Shown here in pieces: positions 23,501 through 34,321 of a stretch of DNA of 64,000 nucleotides; the stretch's first letter is position 1, and each line of letters begins with the position of its first letter. The DNA is from Craspedostauros australis (Eukaryota > Bacillariophyta > Bacillariophyceae > Mastogloiales > Achnanthaceae). Below the pieces are notes generated by a model, which saw only the letters and a program-made list of their open reading frames with translations, was not told where the DNA came from and did no database searches. The stretch is from assembly GCA_026770025.1 (NCBI GenBank), contig JAMXDE010000008.1, forward strand, positions 1,736,001 to 1,800,000. Direction: 5' to 3'. The position numbers and the translations under genes were made by a program.

Positions 23501-24664
23501 ATGGGGTTGTCGTCCAAATGGCCACGCTAACGGGGCTGTCTGAGTCATGCAATTCCTTCAACGCCTCGCTGGGTTCTTCGATAGGGAAAGCGACGTAAAT
23601 ACTCTTGGAAGTGTGTCCTTCTGGGTATTCCAGCTCGGCTTCGGCAAGCGCCGTGCGCGAGGATGGAGACCAGTGCACTGGCTTGCGCCCGCGGAAGATG
23701 TGTCCCTTCTGGAACATTTCTCCAAACACACGGATTTGAGCGGCTTCGAATTCGGGCTGGAGGGTGAGGTAGGGATTTTCGAAGTCTCCGTACACACCGT
23801 ACCTTTGGAAGCTCTTGGATTGCTTCTCGACGGTCTCCTTCGCAAAGGCAGCGGCCCTCTCACGCAGACCGATTGGGGAAAGGCCTTGGCGTTCCTTGGA
23901 TTTCATCTTCTGAAGCACCTTGAGTTCGATGGGCAGGCCGTGGCAATCCCAGCCGGGGATGTAGTGGACCTGCTTGCCATTGAGAATCTGCTTGCGGTTG
24001 ATGAAGTCCTTGAGCAGTTTGTTCATGGCATGGCCCGTGTGCAGATCACCATTGGCGTACGGTGGACCGTCATGAAGAATGAAGCGATCGGCACCGGCCT
24101 CCTCGGCGGTTTTGGAAAGCTTGTCATAGAGACCGTACTCGTTCCAGAAGGCGTGGATCTCTGGTTCTCGCTTGATGGCATTGGCACGTTGCGAGAATTC
24201 TGTTTCTGGCAGTGTGATGGTGGGAGCGAAGGGATTCTTCGGCTTCTTCCCTCCTCGGCCGTTGCCTTCATCGAGCAAATGAATGAACAGTTGATTGATT
24301 GATTGATTGATCGATTAGTTGGAAGATAGGGAGATGCAATGGTGTCAGCGATGGGAGAGTGGGAAGCTGGGGAGAGATTGATCGATGGATAGATGGGATA
24401 GCAGCAGGCTACGGGCATGCATGCTCGAACATGGACATGGACATACTGCCAATCAGCCATCAAGCAGCAACCAAAGATCGCAAGAAGCCACGTACCCTTT
24501 GCATTGAGCGTGGTGGCCAGGCCGCTCCGTCTCAACAAGGCATGTCTGCTGGTTGTTGTTGCATGAGGGATGAAACCTTTGACGAAGTGTCGACGTCCTC
24601 CCTGCAACAATAGCATGGTGGTGGCCAAGAGGACGACGACCTGTGATCCTTGTGTTTGTCTCAT
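20553..24664 (-). CDS. IARS2: Organellar (bacterial-type) isoleucyl-tRNA synthetase
   Basis: Four exons (24664-24496, 24265-23385, 23156-22674, 22202-20553) give 1060 residues. The enzyme charges tRNA-Ile with isoleucine using ATP and is a class I synthetase with a CP1 editing domain. Motifs: HDGPPYANGDLHTGHAMNK (HIGH motif), WDCHGLPIE, WTTTPWTMPGN, GTGLVHTAPGHGQEDY in the editing domain, DWCISRQRSWGVPIP, DVWFDSGSSW, FKMSKSLGNVIDP (KMSKS loop). The C-terminal bacterial zinc finger has CERCW and CQRC. The first exon is a presequence: MRQTQGSQVVVLLATTMLLL, then a basic Ser/Thr/Arg stretch beginning FIPHATTTSRH, which fits a signal peptide plus plastid transit peptide with Phe at the junction; mitochondrial dual use is possible. 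An in-frame ATG at 24706 would add 14 residues. IARS2 is the symbol used for animal mitochondrial enzymes and is used here by analogy. Confidence 0.93.
24285..24316. repeat. (GATT)n short repeat in IleRS intron 1
   Basis: Tandem TTGA/GATT tetranucleotides lie just upstream of the second-exon acceptor of the synthetase gene, in the polypyrimidine-tract position when read on the minus strand. Confidence 0.6.
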
Positions 24665-25609
24665 TGCAACGTTTGGTTTTGGACGGAAATGTATGGAGGA
24701 TTCCAAACACTCCGACAGGCACGGCGGCAGTGGATCAACAAGAGCCGGGTTTTTGTTGGGAGGGCTTTCAGGTTGGTGGCTGCGACTCGCGAAATGGACG
24801 GAAGGATGGACGAACCTGGTCTCCAGAAAGGATCTCCCCGTCAGGTGTACTAGAACTCTTCGTTGAGTTGATGGGTTTCTGGTTACTGTGTCCCTTCAAG
24901 GGGATACTCGCACGCGTAGAGCACTTGTAGCATAGATTTTATGACATGTCTGTGGGCGCCAACAATCAACAAACAGCAGCGTGTGTAGCGGTAGGTTGCG
25001 ATCTTCCGTTGTTGTCGCTGCCACCGATTTTGTTGGTGTGGTTGTGGCTGTGATGGTGATGGTGATGTGCTGGAACTGTTGGTGGCGGTGGTTGTTCAGG
25101 ATGTTCTGCCATCGTTCCTCCTCGGAATCCAACAAATCGAAACGTGTCGTCTCGCTCTGGCTGATTGTGATGTGTGTGCGTCAGTTTTCCATCACTTCGG
25201 ATGCAAGGACAGACGGATTCGGTCTTGACACCACAAATGAGACACTTTGCACGCGACTTGGCGCTCGTCATTTTTTGTTTGCTGATTGCAAATTGTTCTT
25301 CGAAGAGAGGCAAGGGAAGGACAGGAACAACAATGTCGTGAACATTTTCCATTGTTCCACAAAGGGCCCTTGACCAAGACGATACATCTCCCGTGCCCTG
25401 TTCCAACTTGGAATGGAATAGAATACAATCCTTGCTGAAGATTCGTACCATCATACTCGTAGTAGCAAAGGGGCGCCTCCAACACCAGCAGCTGCATCAA
25501 GTTTGACAGCAAGAAGGAAGGGAGACAGCGCAACCCCCAAGACGCATCCGAGCAAGGCTTTGGGCAAGTGCCGTCCACGTGTCATCGCAACGACACCGCC
25601 ACCCCCAAC
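24665..25609. other. Divergent spacer IleRS / mitochondrial carrier
   Basis: This 945-bp spacer holds two promoters. A minus-strand open frame from an ATG at 25271 to 24966 encodes 101 residues beginning with a CLICG...C-C cluster, then Pro and His runs. It has no recognisable domain and a low-complexity second half, so I do not call it a gene. Confidence 0.35.
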
Positions 25610-26767
25610 ATGACAGAGCCATGCGCTGACAACTGTCACTGTGATCGCAATCTGCGATGTCAACAACGGGGGCAACATCAAACGCCAATGCTCCTAGCAA
25701 CGTCGCCATCATCGGCATCGTCCACAGCACGGAGGCAGGCAACGTCGAGCAACCGGAGAATTGCCAATTCGTTGATTGCGGGCAGTGTGGCTGGAATGGC
25801 ATCCACCATTGCGTGCCATCCATTCGATGTGCTTCGAGTCAAGCTGCAGTCGGCAGCTGCTGTGCAGCATGGTGTTGGTGGCAAGCACATGAGCTTATCT
25901 ACAGCGGTGCGAACGACGATGTCGAATGGCGGATTTGCAGCTCTGTACACCGGTTTGTCATTGCCGCTGGCAGCTCAAGCCATTTACAAGGCGACCATCT
26001 TCAGCGTCAACGCAGCAGCGCGCGATGCCATCCGATCTTGGAAGGTGGGAGATGGTCATTCGGATCGCGCCATACAGCTGACGCAATGGGACAACTTCCT
26101 CTGCGGATCTGTGGCGGGAGGCATCAACGGTGCCCTGTTCGTCACGCCTGTCGAATATGTGCGCAATCAATTAATTCAGCATCAAAGCACACACGGCACC
26201 AGCAGCGGCAGCCACCGCAGCGCCAAAAGACCCGCAATGCATGTCATGGACGTCATTCGAATGACAATCCGCACCGACGGCGTGCTGGGTCTGTGGCGTG
26301 GAACCATGAGCACCGTCGCGCGGGATTCCGTGGGATGCGGCTGCTTCTTCGTCGCCATTTCCGTGTCACAACGATACTTTGTGCAACGTCGACAGCAGCA
26401 GCAGCAGCACCATGCAAGCGGAACATCTGCAAATGACACGATGCGAGACAACAGCGACTGCGACAAACAAAAGTACGAAGCAAAGCCAAGCTTGCCTATC
26501 CTCCTCACATCCGGAGCATTCGCAGGTGTTTCGTTCTGGATTTGGGCCTTGCCCGTTGACACCATAAAAACATGGATCCAGGCCGGTTCCTTCCCCAACA
26601 TGACCAGTGTTGCACGGCACCTGCAGCACTTGGGTTGGCGAGATGCCATACCCACCATATTCCGTGGATGGGAGGTGGCTTACAGCCGTGGCGTGCCATC
26701 TGCAGCAGTGACGGTCACTGTGTACAGCCTGGTGCATCAAGAATTGGAACGCATCAGCTCGTCATAG
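25610..26767 (+). CDS. Mitochondrial carrier family (SLC25) transporter
   Basis: Single exon, 385 residues from the ATG at 25610; an ATG at 25688 would remove 26 residues and is also possible. Mitochondrial carriers exchange metabolites across the inner membrane with six helices in three repeats. All three signature motifs are present: HPFDVLRVKLQ, TPVEYVRNQLIQ and LPVDTIKTWIQAG, each preceded by a small-residue helix (AGSVAGMASTIAC, CGSVAGGINGALF, SGAFAGVSFWIWA). The loops GFAALYTGLSLPL, GVLGLWRGTMSTV and AIPTIFRGWEVAYSRG match the family. Matrix loops carry low-complexity His/Ser and Gln inserts. The layout is closest to the amino-acid and carnitine/ornithine carrier branch, but I cannot assign a substrate. 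It is divergent from the IleRS gene. Confidence 0.88.
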   Translation: MTEPCADNCHCDRNLRCQQRGQHQTPMLLATSPSSASSTARRQATSSNRRIANSLIAGSVAGMASTIACHPFDVLRVKLQSAAAVQHGVGGKHMSLSTAVRTTMSNGGFAALYTGLSLPLAAQAIYKATIFSVNAAARDAIRSWKVGDGHSDRAIQLTQWDNFLCGSVAGGINGALFVTPVEYVRNQLIQHQSTHGTSSGSHRSAKRPAMHVMDVIRMTIRTDGVLGLWRGTMSTVARDSVGCGCFFVAISVSQRYFVQRRQQQQQHHASGTSANDTMRDNSDCDKQKYEAKPSLPILLTSGAFAGVSFWIWALPVDTIKTWIQAGSFPNMTSVARHLQHLGWRDAIPTIFRGWEVAYSRGVPSAAVTVTVYSLVHQELERISSS

Positions 26768-27602
26768 AGTAGTGAACGTGAACGCATCTCGATCTTACCG
26801 GGACATTTTATAACAATAGAACAATAGAGATAGAGGCAACAAGATAATAGAGTGTCATATGTGGAGCACATTCAAGTAGACTCCATGGACAATGCAGGAC
26901 TAATCGAGAGATTGGTGCAACAAACATTGATGTCGTGGACTCACTCTACTATTCTACCCTAACTTATTAGTATTCTGCTGGAATACCACAGAGCAGATGT
27001 CGATTCGGCTCCTTCTATACTCGATATGGATAGACTTCTCAGAACTTCATTTGCGTTCTCTTTCGTTGAATTCGTTGTGTGTGTTTCTCAATTCAGCGAC
27101 CAATTGACCGTTAAGTATCGGTTTGACACAAGAATAAACGCAACGCACGGCGGCAAACAACTCCAACCAATCGCCAAAGTTCTCCTTTTTTCTTCTGTTT
27201 GGTGGCAACGTGACAACGAGACGACGAGTCCGCAGCGGAAGAGGACAGTGCGACTCCGGAACACTCAACCAAGCACCAGACACAGACACAGACAAGAGCA
27301 AGAAGAGTCCTCGATCATCCTTTGTGGAGGCAATCAATACACTGCAATCGAAGAAGCAAGCAAGCAAGCAAGCAAACAAATAAACAAGGAAACAAGGAAG
27401 TCCAAAAGAGGAAGTGATTGCTTGTCGATGGCCAGAGCTGATTGAATTGAGACACCAAGTAAGCACGCCCCGTCACTCAACCAACATCATTGAGGCGCCA
27501 CATTACATCACAACGTAGCAAAGCAGAGCACAGCATAGCAGATCATAGCACAGCACAGCACAGCACAACGCTGAGAGTATCCAAATCCAAGACATCTGCA
27601 AC
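26768..27602. other. Spacer with 5'-UTR repeats
   Basis: This 835-bp stretch between two plus-strand genes contains a (CAAG)n run at about 27352-27376 and a CAGCA/CATAG-type run at about 27520-27570 just before the next start codon. The frames across the tracts encode low-complexity peptides only. No gene is called. Confidence 0.4.
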
Positions 27603-28592
27603 ATGACCGGAACCAAACCCAACACCTTGCTGAAGGTGGACAGAGGATCGATGGTCCAGTTCCTACTGACGACGCTGCCGCTGCTGGCCGTCCTGGTGTA
27701 CTTTCTCTACGCCGCCTACAAGCGCCCGCAGGAACCCATATACAACCTGGGCGATGGCTACACAGACGCGCAGTGGGAGAATGCCGTCGCGGAGACGGGC
27801 GACCTCATCAGCCTCATGGACATGCTGACGGTCTTCCTGTGCATCTTCCTGTGCTGGACCTTCTTCTGCGTCTACATGATCTTCTTCGTGCCCAAACGCC
27901 GCCATCTCATCGGCCGGTACCTCAACGAAGGCCAGGAATGCGTCGGCGACATCGTCTTCGATCGCACCTCGCGGATGTGCGGACGGTTCAACGACTACGG
28001 CTACGCCCTCTACCCACATCCCGATCACAAGGACGGCACCGCCGTGCGCAAACGCGTGCGAGTCTACCAAGGCTACACCCGCGAGAAGACGACCATCCTC
28101 ACCCTGCCCGGCCGGCCTCTGTCGGGACAATCCAAGATGGACATCGAGATCGACCTCCTCAGCGCCACCAGAGATCGGGACACCAAGAACTCGTTCATCT
28201 CGTGGGTAGCCATCTTCTGGGTGTTCTTCACCCTGGTGGCCCCACTGTACATCCTGCACCAGATGCACGTGATCGCCGATCGTGGAGACGACTTCTCCAA
28301 GGGACTCAAGGTCTACCTCGTCGTCGTCCTCCTCTCCCTACCTTTAGCTTTCCTTCTCAACTGGGCCCGCTTCCTGTCTTACCGCAACTGGCTGCTCAAC
28401 CGAGGTGCCTTGGTCGGTAGCATGGACGAAGGAAAGAATCCTCACGGATGTCTCGTCAAGGCGCCCTCGGAAGACGGCTCCGACTTCGTCCCGTACAGTA
28501 TCATGAACGAAGAGGAATGCAGCTACTTGGGCGCTATCCCGGACCACAAGAAGGACGAAACTGAGAAGCGGTCGTGGGTGGAAGTCAGCTGA
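27603..28592 (+). CDS. Membrane protein of unknown function with four predicted helices
   Basis: Single exon, 329 residues. I do not recognise the family. Helix 1 (QFLLTTLPLLAVLVYFLYAA, about residues 19-38) and helix 2 (LTVFLCIFLCWTFFCVYMIFF, about 76-96) flank a short soluble segment with PIYNLGDGYTDAQWENAV. A roughly 100-residue soluble domain follows (VGDIVFDRTS, FNDYGYALYPHPD, VRVYQGYTREKTTILTLPGRPLSGQSKMDIEIDL). Helix 3 (FISWVAIFWVFFTLVAPLYIL) and helix 4 (VYLVVVLLSLPLAFLLNWA) come next, then a tail with LLNRGALVGS. The soluble part looks beta-rich, but that is inference. GC-rich third codon positions and clean codon use support a real gene. Confidence 0.75.
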   Translation: MTGTKPNTLLKVDRGSMVQFLLTTLPLLAVLVYFLYAAYKRPQEPIYNLGDGYTDAQWENAVAETGDLISLMDMLTVFLCIFLCWTFFCVYMIFFVPKRRHLIGRYLNEGQECVGDIVFDRTSRMCGRFNDYGYALYPHPDHKDGTAVRKRVRVYQGYTREKTTILTLPGRPLSGQSKMDIEIDLLSATRDRDTKNSFISWVAIFWVFFTLVAPLYILHQMHVIADRGDDFSKGLKVYLVVVLLSLPLAFLLNWARFLSYRNWLLNRGALVGSMDEGKNPHGCLVKAPSEDGSDFVPYSIMNEEECSYLGAIPDHKKDETEKRSWVEVS

Positions 28593-29117
28593 GCGTCCTG
28601 GAATGGATCTGGATGAAATGTATTATACCAGGATGGGATGGACTCGACGCAGATGAACTGAGCCCGTCATTAACCCCTTGAATATCCGTAGATGGGATTT
28701 ATAAACTTGAACTGTAATGTCCTACACTGGGCAATACCCTTTGTCGTGCTCGTATCCTTGATGCTCGATGAGTTGGTGTTTGGGTTGCGTCTGCTCTATG
28801 TGCGAGCGACACCTTGGTGATAGCAGCGTCCCCAAAGACCAAAACAAGGATATGATCGTATCAATCCCGCCATTTCATGAATGAATGTTGAGCAAGCAAG
28901 ATGAGGGTTCGACATGAGATGATGATGTGGCGCCACCCTCCATCCGCTCAACGAACATACTTCCAACCCAGAACACTCTGCAACACTCTGCGACACTCTG
29001 CACAACATCCAAGTTGCACACGCATTCTCCTCCCTCTCCAGCTACTATACTCGTGTAATACTGATCTGCTCTGCTGCAGCAAAGCACATTCACAGCAGGA
29101 GAACAGCATCATCCACG
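28593..29117. other. Spacer between two plus-strand genes
   Basis: This 525-bp stretch has several near-repeats of CAACACTCTGC around 28974-29002. No gene or structured element is recognised. Confidence 0.4.
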
Positions 29118-30086
29118 ATGGCCGCACGCAAATCATGCACCCACATGACTTGGGCCGAGGCCAAGGGCAAGTCGGGTGACACCGGCATGGCCAAGAAGAA
29201 GGGCGAAAAGCCGAAGAAGCTCAACCACGTCGAGAAGATCATTGCCAAGAACACCACGTCTGACGAGGACCGCAACCGCGAACGTTCGCAGCGCAAGCAG
29301 GAACAGCGGCAGCTGGAGAAGCTCCAGGCGATGGCAGAGAAGAAGTCCCTGGAACGGCAAAAGCTGATGACGATCCCGGATGTGTATCCTCACGAGCAGG
29401 CCAAGGAACGGCGGAAGAAGCTGGCGGAGGCGCTTGCGACGAAAGGCAAGCTGCCCACCTTTCGGTGCGACAAGGATGACTGGGATAGCGTGCTGGAAAA
29501 CAGGGAGATGCAGCTCATGGAGCTGGATGCGCTTGAGGCGATCTTTGCCGATACCGACCAGTACCGGGTGTGTGGCGCGTCCAAGCTGCCACAGCTGCGC
29601 GAAGTCATGGAAGGGTACTCGATGGACCCAGATGCTGTGACGGCACGCACAAAGGCGGTCGGGCATCCCGCTACCTCCATGCTCATCATGATGGATATCG
29701 AAGATGAGGAAACGAACTTCTCGTCAACCTTCCCCGCCGGTGATGGCGCAGTTGGATTGCAACAGCTCGTCTCGGTCGTCATGCTCCGCATCACGTTACC
29801 ACCGTTTTATCCATCACGACAGCAGGAGGACGATAGCATTCCATCTGTCTCGTTGGAATTCCATTACGCGTCCGATGCTGCCTTCCAGGCAAAGGCGGAC
29901 AAGCCAGTCGAAACGTTGGTGAACCTCGACGAACAGAAATTGCTGGATGGTCTGAAGCTGCAATTTGAACAAACGCAGCCAGAATTCGCTCTCTACGAAG
30001 TGTGTGTCACATGGCTGACGGAACACTTCTACGAGTACTGCAAATGGAACATGTCTCATCCATTGCTCCAATCAGCATCGAGTTGA
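29118..30086 (+). CDS. RWD-domain protein with basic N-terminal coiled coil
   Basis: Single exon, 322 residues. RWD domains are alpha/beta protein-interaction modules found in GCN2 kinase, RING ligases and ribosome-associated factors. Residues 1-110 are very basic and helical (MAKKKGEKPKKLNHVEK, RNRERSQRKQEQRQLEK), as in RNA- or ribosome-binding tails. The RWD fold begins near residue 130 with QLMELDALEAIFAD; the typical strand and turn are VVMLRITLPPFYPS; helices near the end contain LLDGLKLQFEQ and LYEVCVTWLTEHFYEY. An insert of about 40 residues lies between the first helix and first strand. There is no kinase or RING domain. The start at 29118 is the first ATG; a second in-frame Met lies nine residues later. 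Confidence 0.75.
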   Translation: MAARKSCTHMTWAEAKGKSGDTGMAKKKGEKPKKLNHVEKIIAKNTTSDEDRNRERSQRKQEQRQLEKLQAMAEKKSLERQKLMTIPDVYPHEQAKERRKKLAEALATKGKLPTFRCDKDDWDSVLENREMQLMELDALEAIFADTDQYRVCGASKLPQLREVMEGYSMDPDAVTARTKAVGHPATSMLIMMDIEDEETNFSSTFPAGDGAVGLQQLVSVVMLRITLPPFYPSRQQEDDSIPSVSLEFHYASDAAFQAKADKPVETLVNLDEQKLLDGLKLQFEQTQPEFALYEVCVTWLTEHFYEYCKWNMSHPLLQSASS

Positions 30087-32586
30087 ACTGAATGGTGCAT
30101 TGAATATTGGTGGAGTATGCTACAGTGCTGCAGATTAAATTGTCGTACCCGCACTTGCCATTCCCGAGCAACAGCAGCAAAGACGGACCCCTGTCGCGTT
30201 TCTTTCCAGCAAAAGCTAGATAAATCAATACTGTATCGAAGCCTCTTTCATTGTTCAATTTGTGTAGACTTCGTACCGGACTTGTCTCTCGACATGCATC
30301 TGCTGTGGTTGCAGTCAGAATCTTTCTCGTAGGCTCCCTCTCTGATAACACCGACATTGAATACTGCATCGCTCTCCACATTCAAGCCTGTCGCGTGAGC
30401 CGTTTTCATGGTATGCACGTATTAATTGCCAAGCTCCCACACAATGAAGATTGCGGCTATGGTGCGAATACCATGAACAACAGCCACCCCTCAAGCCAGA
30501 CTAGGGTAGCATGTACGCACAACGGTGATGCACATGATGAGGTGCGATTCACTTGGTATCAGCTCACGAGCATGCCCTATTTTTATTCGACGTTGGCATT
30601 TGATCACCAAACGGGTTCAATGAAAAGAGGAGACAAAGAAACTTGTCGATGCCTCCGGGAGTGACAATGTGTGATCGTGCGAATGAAACGAAGCACTCAG
30701 TGGCCGACATAGAAATAAGCCCACCAGGCAACATCCATCGACGTAATTCCAACCTTGGAGGCTTGTGTTGTGTTCGAGCGACGCCCTTTCGTTGGTCCAC
30801 GAGAATCTCTCCTCGATTCCACTCCAAATCTGCACCTTCGATCGTTTTGGCTCGCACATAGGAGTAGTGTCGATGGTGCCAGAGATAGCTTCAGCCTCCG
30901 AGTATGCCGACTGGATGCCGGCCATGTATTTAGAATCGGAAAATGGGGTGATATAATATATTTTAGCAACTCGTGTGAGGGGTGATGGACTCTCTCTCTT
31001 CTGTACCACGAGAGCCTGTGATCCATTCTTGCTTTATCACATGACGGTGGTGCCTCCCAAGAGCCCAAAAGCGGGAATAGGGATAGAGGCGGAGAATTGT
31101 TCGTGCTGCCATTGCTACCTCTCTCTCTCTCTCTCTCCGGAGGGAGAGAACGCAGATTGTGCCGTTCGCATTCCTTCAGCTTCATCCTCCTTCGGCCACA
31201 GAGCCTGCACGAGCTCAATTTGGCGATCGATTTCGCCGAACTTACAACAGTTCGTCGATTGATGTTCCTTTTCGATGGAGTTGGAGTTGGTGCCATGTGC
31301 TACTCCACTCTGGCCACACATAGTGAGACTCAGAAATGAGTTGGAGTAGAGGACTTCGATGGATGTTCGCAATTTTACAGATCCACCGAAGCGACTCGCT
31401 CAACTCTACTATTTGCATGATGGGTATCGTCCTCCACTCCTCATGGTACGTATTGATGGATGACCCTCTTGACGTCTCTCGCCACGATTTAATCGCACAT
31501 AGTACGAATGCTCTCCAGAAAATGAACCTCAACAGATTGCTGCTCGATGTATTCTATTCTACTATATTGTGCCAGACACAATCCATTATGGTGACATGGC
31601 ACGTGCAAACTACGAGCTACAACTCGGAACGGTGCGTGGTGCTGTCTGTCATGGTAAAAGTCGGTTTTGGGCGAGGTTCGTCTTTCGTCGTGATCGGTTT
31701 TGTGACGTTGTGATGTTTGGCCACGACGTTTTCGTGTGAACAGTTCCTGGACAGAAACGTGAGTGGATGCCGTTACCGTTGGAGCTCCACACTGACAAAA
31801 TATGCAGATCGCGCTATTTCAAATCATAGAGAAACACATGATCCCAATAAGTGTCATCTTGTCACACTATCGGATGGAATGTGTCGTGCTTCCTAAATAA
31901 GTTGCCATAGTGAGCGTACAGCCGCCACAAAGCGCACACGATGCGAACGATTTCGAAGGGATCGTGCACGTAACAACTGCTCAACAGCCTGATTGAGGCA
32001 ATTTGTTCGCGCTGATTGGACACCAAAACGTAAGATCGCCTCTTCTGCCGATCGAGGAGGCACCCAACGAAAGCAACGCAAACCACAAGCGGAGAGAGGC
32101 GATGACCAAGAAACACAGAGAGAGGAGGATGCACGACAAATGGCCAGCCAACCAAACACCACACAGTAGCAACGAAGGACTACCAAGGAACCGACGCAAA
32201 GTCGTTGGGGTCGGCACCGTCGTTCCAACGACAAGTTTGACGGGATCAAGAGAGAAGCAAGTCTTGGAACAGAGAGGCACAATTCACAAAAGTGAGAGCC
32301 ACATCGACTCCGTCCTCCCACGCAGTCACAACCACACACTCCATCCAATCACATCATCGTTGCGGCTCTCATCAGCTCAACCTCATTCCATCCCGATTTG
32401 TGTGTTGGTTCCTGTGCAAGTGTTCACAGCATGGCAATCAGCAACATCGATAGCCACATCATCCAGCAACCTTGACAACTCTAACAAACGACGGCAATAG
32501 TACCACCATCAGCACCGTCATCGGCACCGTCATCGGCACCAAGGACGCCATCCCCAGCAACAACAGCGGCAGCAACACCAGCAGCA
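30087..32586. other. Gene-poor 2.5-kb stretch
   Basis: This is the longest stretch without a convincing gene outside the transposon. It holds a TC microsatellite at 31121-31139 and a twice-repeated 12-bp unit (ACCGTCATCGGC) at about 32515-32538, just before the next gene. A minus-strand frame at 30617-31009 reads a plausible short peptide (AYSEAEAISGTIDTTP) but has no homology I recognise. No tRNA-like arms were found by eye. Confidence 0.4.
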
Positions 32587-33363
32587 ATGGCACCGGCTGA
32601 CTGGACGAACTACGGCCCCGGCGGTCTTGTGACCATCATCCGTCCGACGACGTTTGACAGCGCCGACAGCAGTTGTCTGTACGACCTTGGAGAATCCAGC
32701 TTTGAGGTCATCCACATCGATGACGGCTGCAAGCGATCGACTGCGCAAGCATCCAGAGCAGCCGAACATCACAGCGACGGTGACTATCATCATCGACCGC
32801 AAGAACAGCAACAAGAACAGCCACAAGAACGGCCACAGCCACGTAGGCAGCAGAGACGAACGGTATCGTTCTGCAATGAGCCCGATGTACTTGCTGTTGT
32901 TCCAAACAGAAGAGACATTCCAAGCCAAACCAAGCGGCAGGTGTGGTACCACAGCTCGGAACTCAAGCGTTTGCGACAGCAAGAACAGCAGACATTGCGA
33001 AAGATTCGGAATGGAGAGGCAGCGGATGAGATCGATCAAGAATCGATCGTGCCTCAGCTGTACGCACTGCAGCGGACTCTCCATAAACTCACAGCCCAGG
33101 CATTGGTATTGGAGGAGCAGTCTTCGGAGGATAGCTCCGATCGTGAGCAACGGACAGCGGCGGTGACAACAGGCCATGATGCTGCTACAACCATCACGTC
33201 ACCAACAGTCACCAACGATCACAACATCGCTTCCAAGTACAAAGATTTCTGTTCGAGATGCAGCCATGCGACGTTCGTGTCGACATTGGCCATCCTTCAG
33301 AACTCCACAAAGAGCAGGCAGCGAGTGCTGGACGTCCTGCCCATTGTATTTGAATGCCAATGA
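32587..33363 (+). CDS. Hypothetical protein with diatom-type V-F...WY motif
   Basis: Single exon, 258 residues. There is no enzyme domain. After a Gln/Arg-rich stretch (QEQQQEQPQERPQPRRQQRR, about residues 73-92) comes TVSFCNEPDVLAVVP, IPSQTKRQVWYHSSELKRLRQQ, a pattern common in diatom hypothetical proteins (VxF, then IP, then WY plus an acidic residue). A charged helix follows and the C-terminus (FCSRCSHATFVSTLAIL) is short. The role is unknown. The 5' side has trinucleotide-rich CAGCAG and ACCGTC repeats, which may be part of a repetitive UTR. The lineage claim for this motif is from memory, not a search. Confidence 0.6.
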   Translation: MAPADWTNYGPGGLVTIIRPTTFDSADSSCLYDLGESSFEVIHIDDGCKRSTAQASRAAEHHSDGDYHHRPQEQQQEQPQERPQPRRQQRRTVSFCNEPDVLAVVPNRRDIPSQTKRQVWYHSSELKRLRQQEQQTLRKIRNGEAADEIDQESIVPQLYALQRTLHKLTAQALVLEEQSSEDSSDREQRTAAVTTGHDAATTITSPTVTNDHNIASKYKDFCSRCSHATFVSTLAILQNSTKSRQRVLDVLPIVFECQ

Positions 33364-33847
33364 GCAAATGGGCAAATGAGTGAATGGACCAACACGTGCA
33401 GAGAAACAGGAGGATGCAATGATTGAATGCAACAAGGAGTGAGTGCACGGCAACCCGGCAACAGGGGAGAATCCGATTGCCACAGCACAATCATTCGAAG
33501 CCATCGTTGCCACACCAGTCACATGCTCGTAGAGAACAACCTGAGCTGAGAGGAGCCACGTAGGCGCATCACGACACAACGCGCTCAAAAGACGGAGAAG
33601 AGCAGCAGAGCCATCAATGCGGAGATTCGATTGGATGAGTGCATCAATCAATAGTACCGCAACCTCTCAGCAATCACTCGACCCATGGCACATCCAACAC
33701 ATGCACATATACAAACACGAGTACACATTCCATAAAGATAATAATATACATTTAGACATAAGATACCACTTACTCGTAGCTTCACTCGACGAACTCTATG
33801 AGTATGGTGGATGCATTCACACATGCGTGTCCAAGCACTTTGGCAGA
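33364..33847. other. Short spacer
   Basis: This 484-bp region lies between the hypothetical protein and a minus-strand open segment. I see nothing recognisable in it. Confidence 0.35.
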
Positions 33848-34218
33848 CTACGAGTACGCTCCGCCACACTCGGGCTTCTGTTGAAGAATCTCAGGAGGGT
33901 CTTTCCGTGGAGGCGCTTGGACGGAGCAGCAGCCCTCGGAGCCATCCCATCCTTCCTGTTTGTCGCTACGAATCAAACTGCAGTTGCCGACAAAGTTATT
34001 GAATCCATGGTGACGACCGTCAAAGGCTTGCACAACGTCAGGTAACATACTTCCATCACCGGTCGGGTACGAGATATATGGTGCTCTGTCAACGTCGACC
34101 GACGGCAGATCTTCCTTTGGCAACGATTGTGCAACTGAGTGCTTCAGCGCGGATCTTCCATTCCCGTCTATGTAAATTGCATATGTCCACCATCGTTGAT
34201 GATGATGGCGATGATTGA
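33848..34218 (-). CDS. Possible 3'-terminal exon of an unidentified minus-strand gene
   Basis: The minus strand is open for 123 codons from a potential acceptor (TGTGTAG, 34225-34219) to a TAG at 33848. The translation looks protein-like: WWTYAIYIDGNGRSALKHS, then DVDRAPYISYPTGDGS, and a C-terminus rich in Cys, Pro and Lys ending CGGAYS. If real, upstream exons should lie to the right, where the transposon starts only 104 bp away. An internal ATG at 34123 could instead start a 91-residue protein. I recognise no family and give it low confidence. Confidence 0.3.
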
Positions 34219-34279
34219 CTACACAAGTTCAAGCGCCCAATTGAGATCAGTCTCGTGACAAGCTGGCGCCCTGCAGAGC

Positions 34280-34321
34280 GCATGGATGGGTGGATGGATG
34301 GATGGATGGATACATGGATAC
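34280..34321. repeat. (GGAT)n microsatellite abutting the transposon
   Basis: An imperfect run of GGAT/GGGT units ends in ATAC immediately before the left terminal inverted repeat. The final ATAC (34318-34321) is the proposed left target duplication. Confidence 0.8.

Noticed and set aside
24966-25271. Minus-strand 101-codon frame with a cysteine cluster and His run
   Set aside because: Second half is simple sequence, no domain recognised, and it lies within a divergent promoter region.
25568-25609. Upstream extension of the mitochondrial carrier
   Set aside because: The frame opens with GTG, not ATG; the first ATG is at 25610.
30617-31009. Minus-strand frame in the gene-poor stretch
   Set aside because: Protein-like for about 60 residues but no homology, no paralogue and AT-rich ends; insufficient to call a gene.
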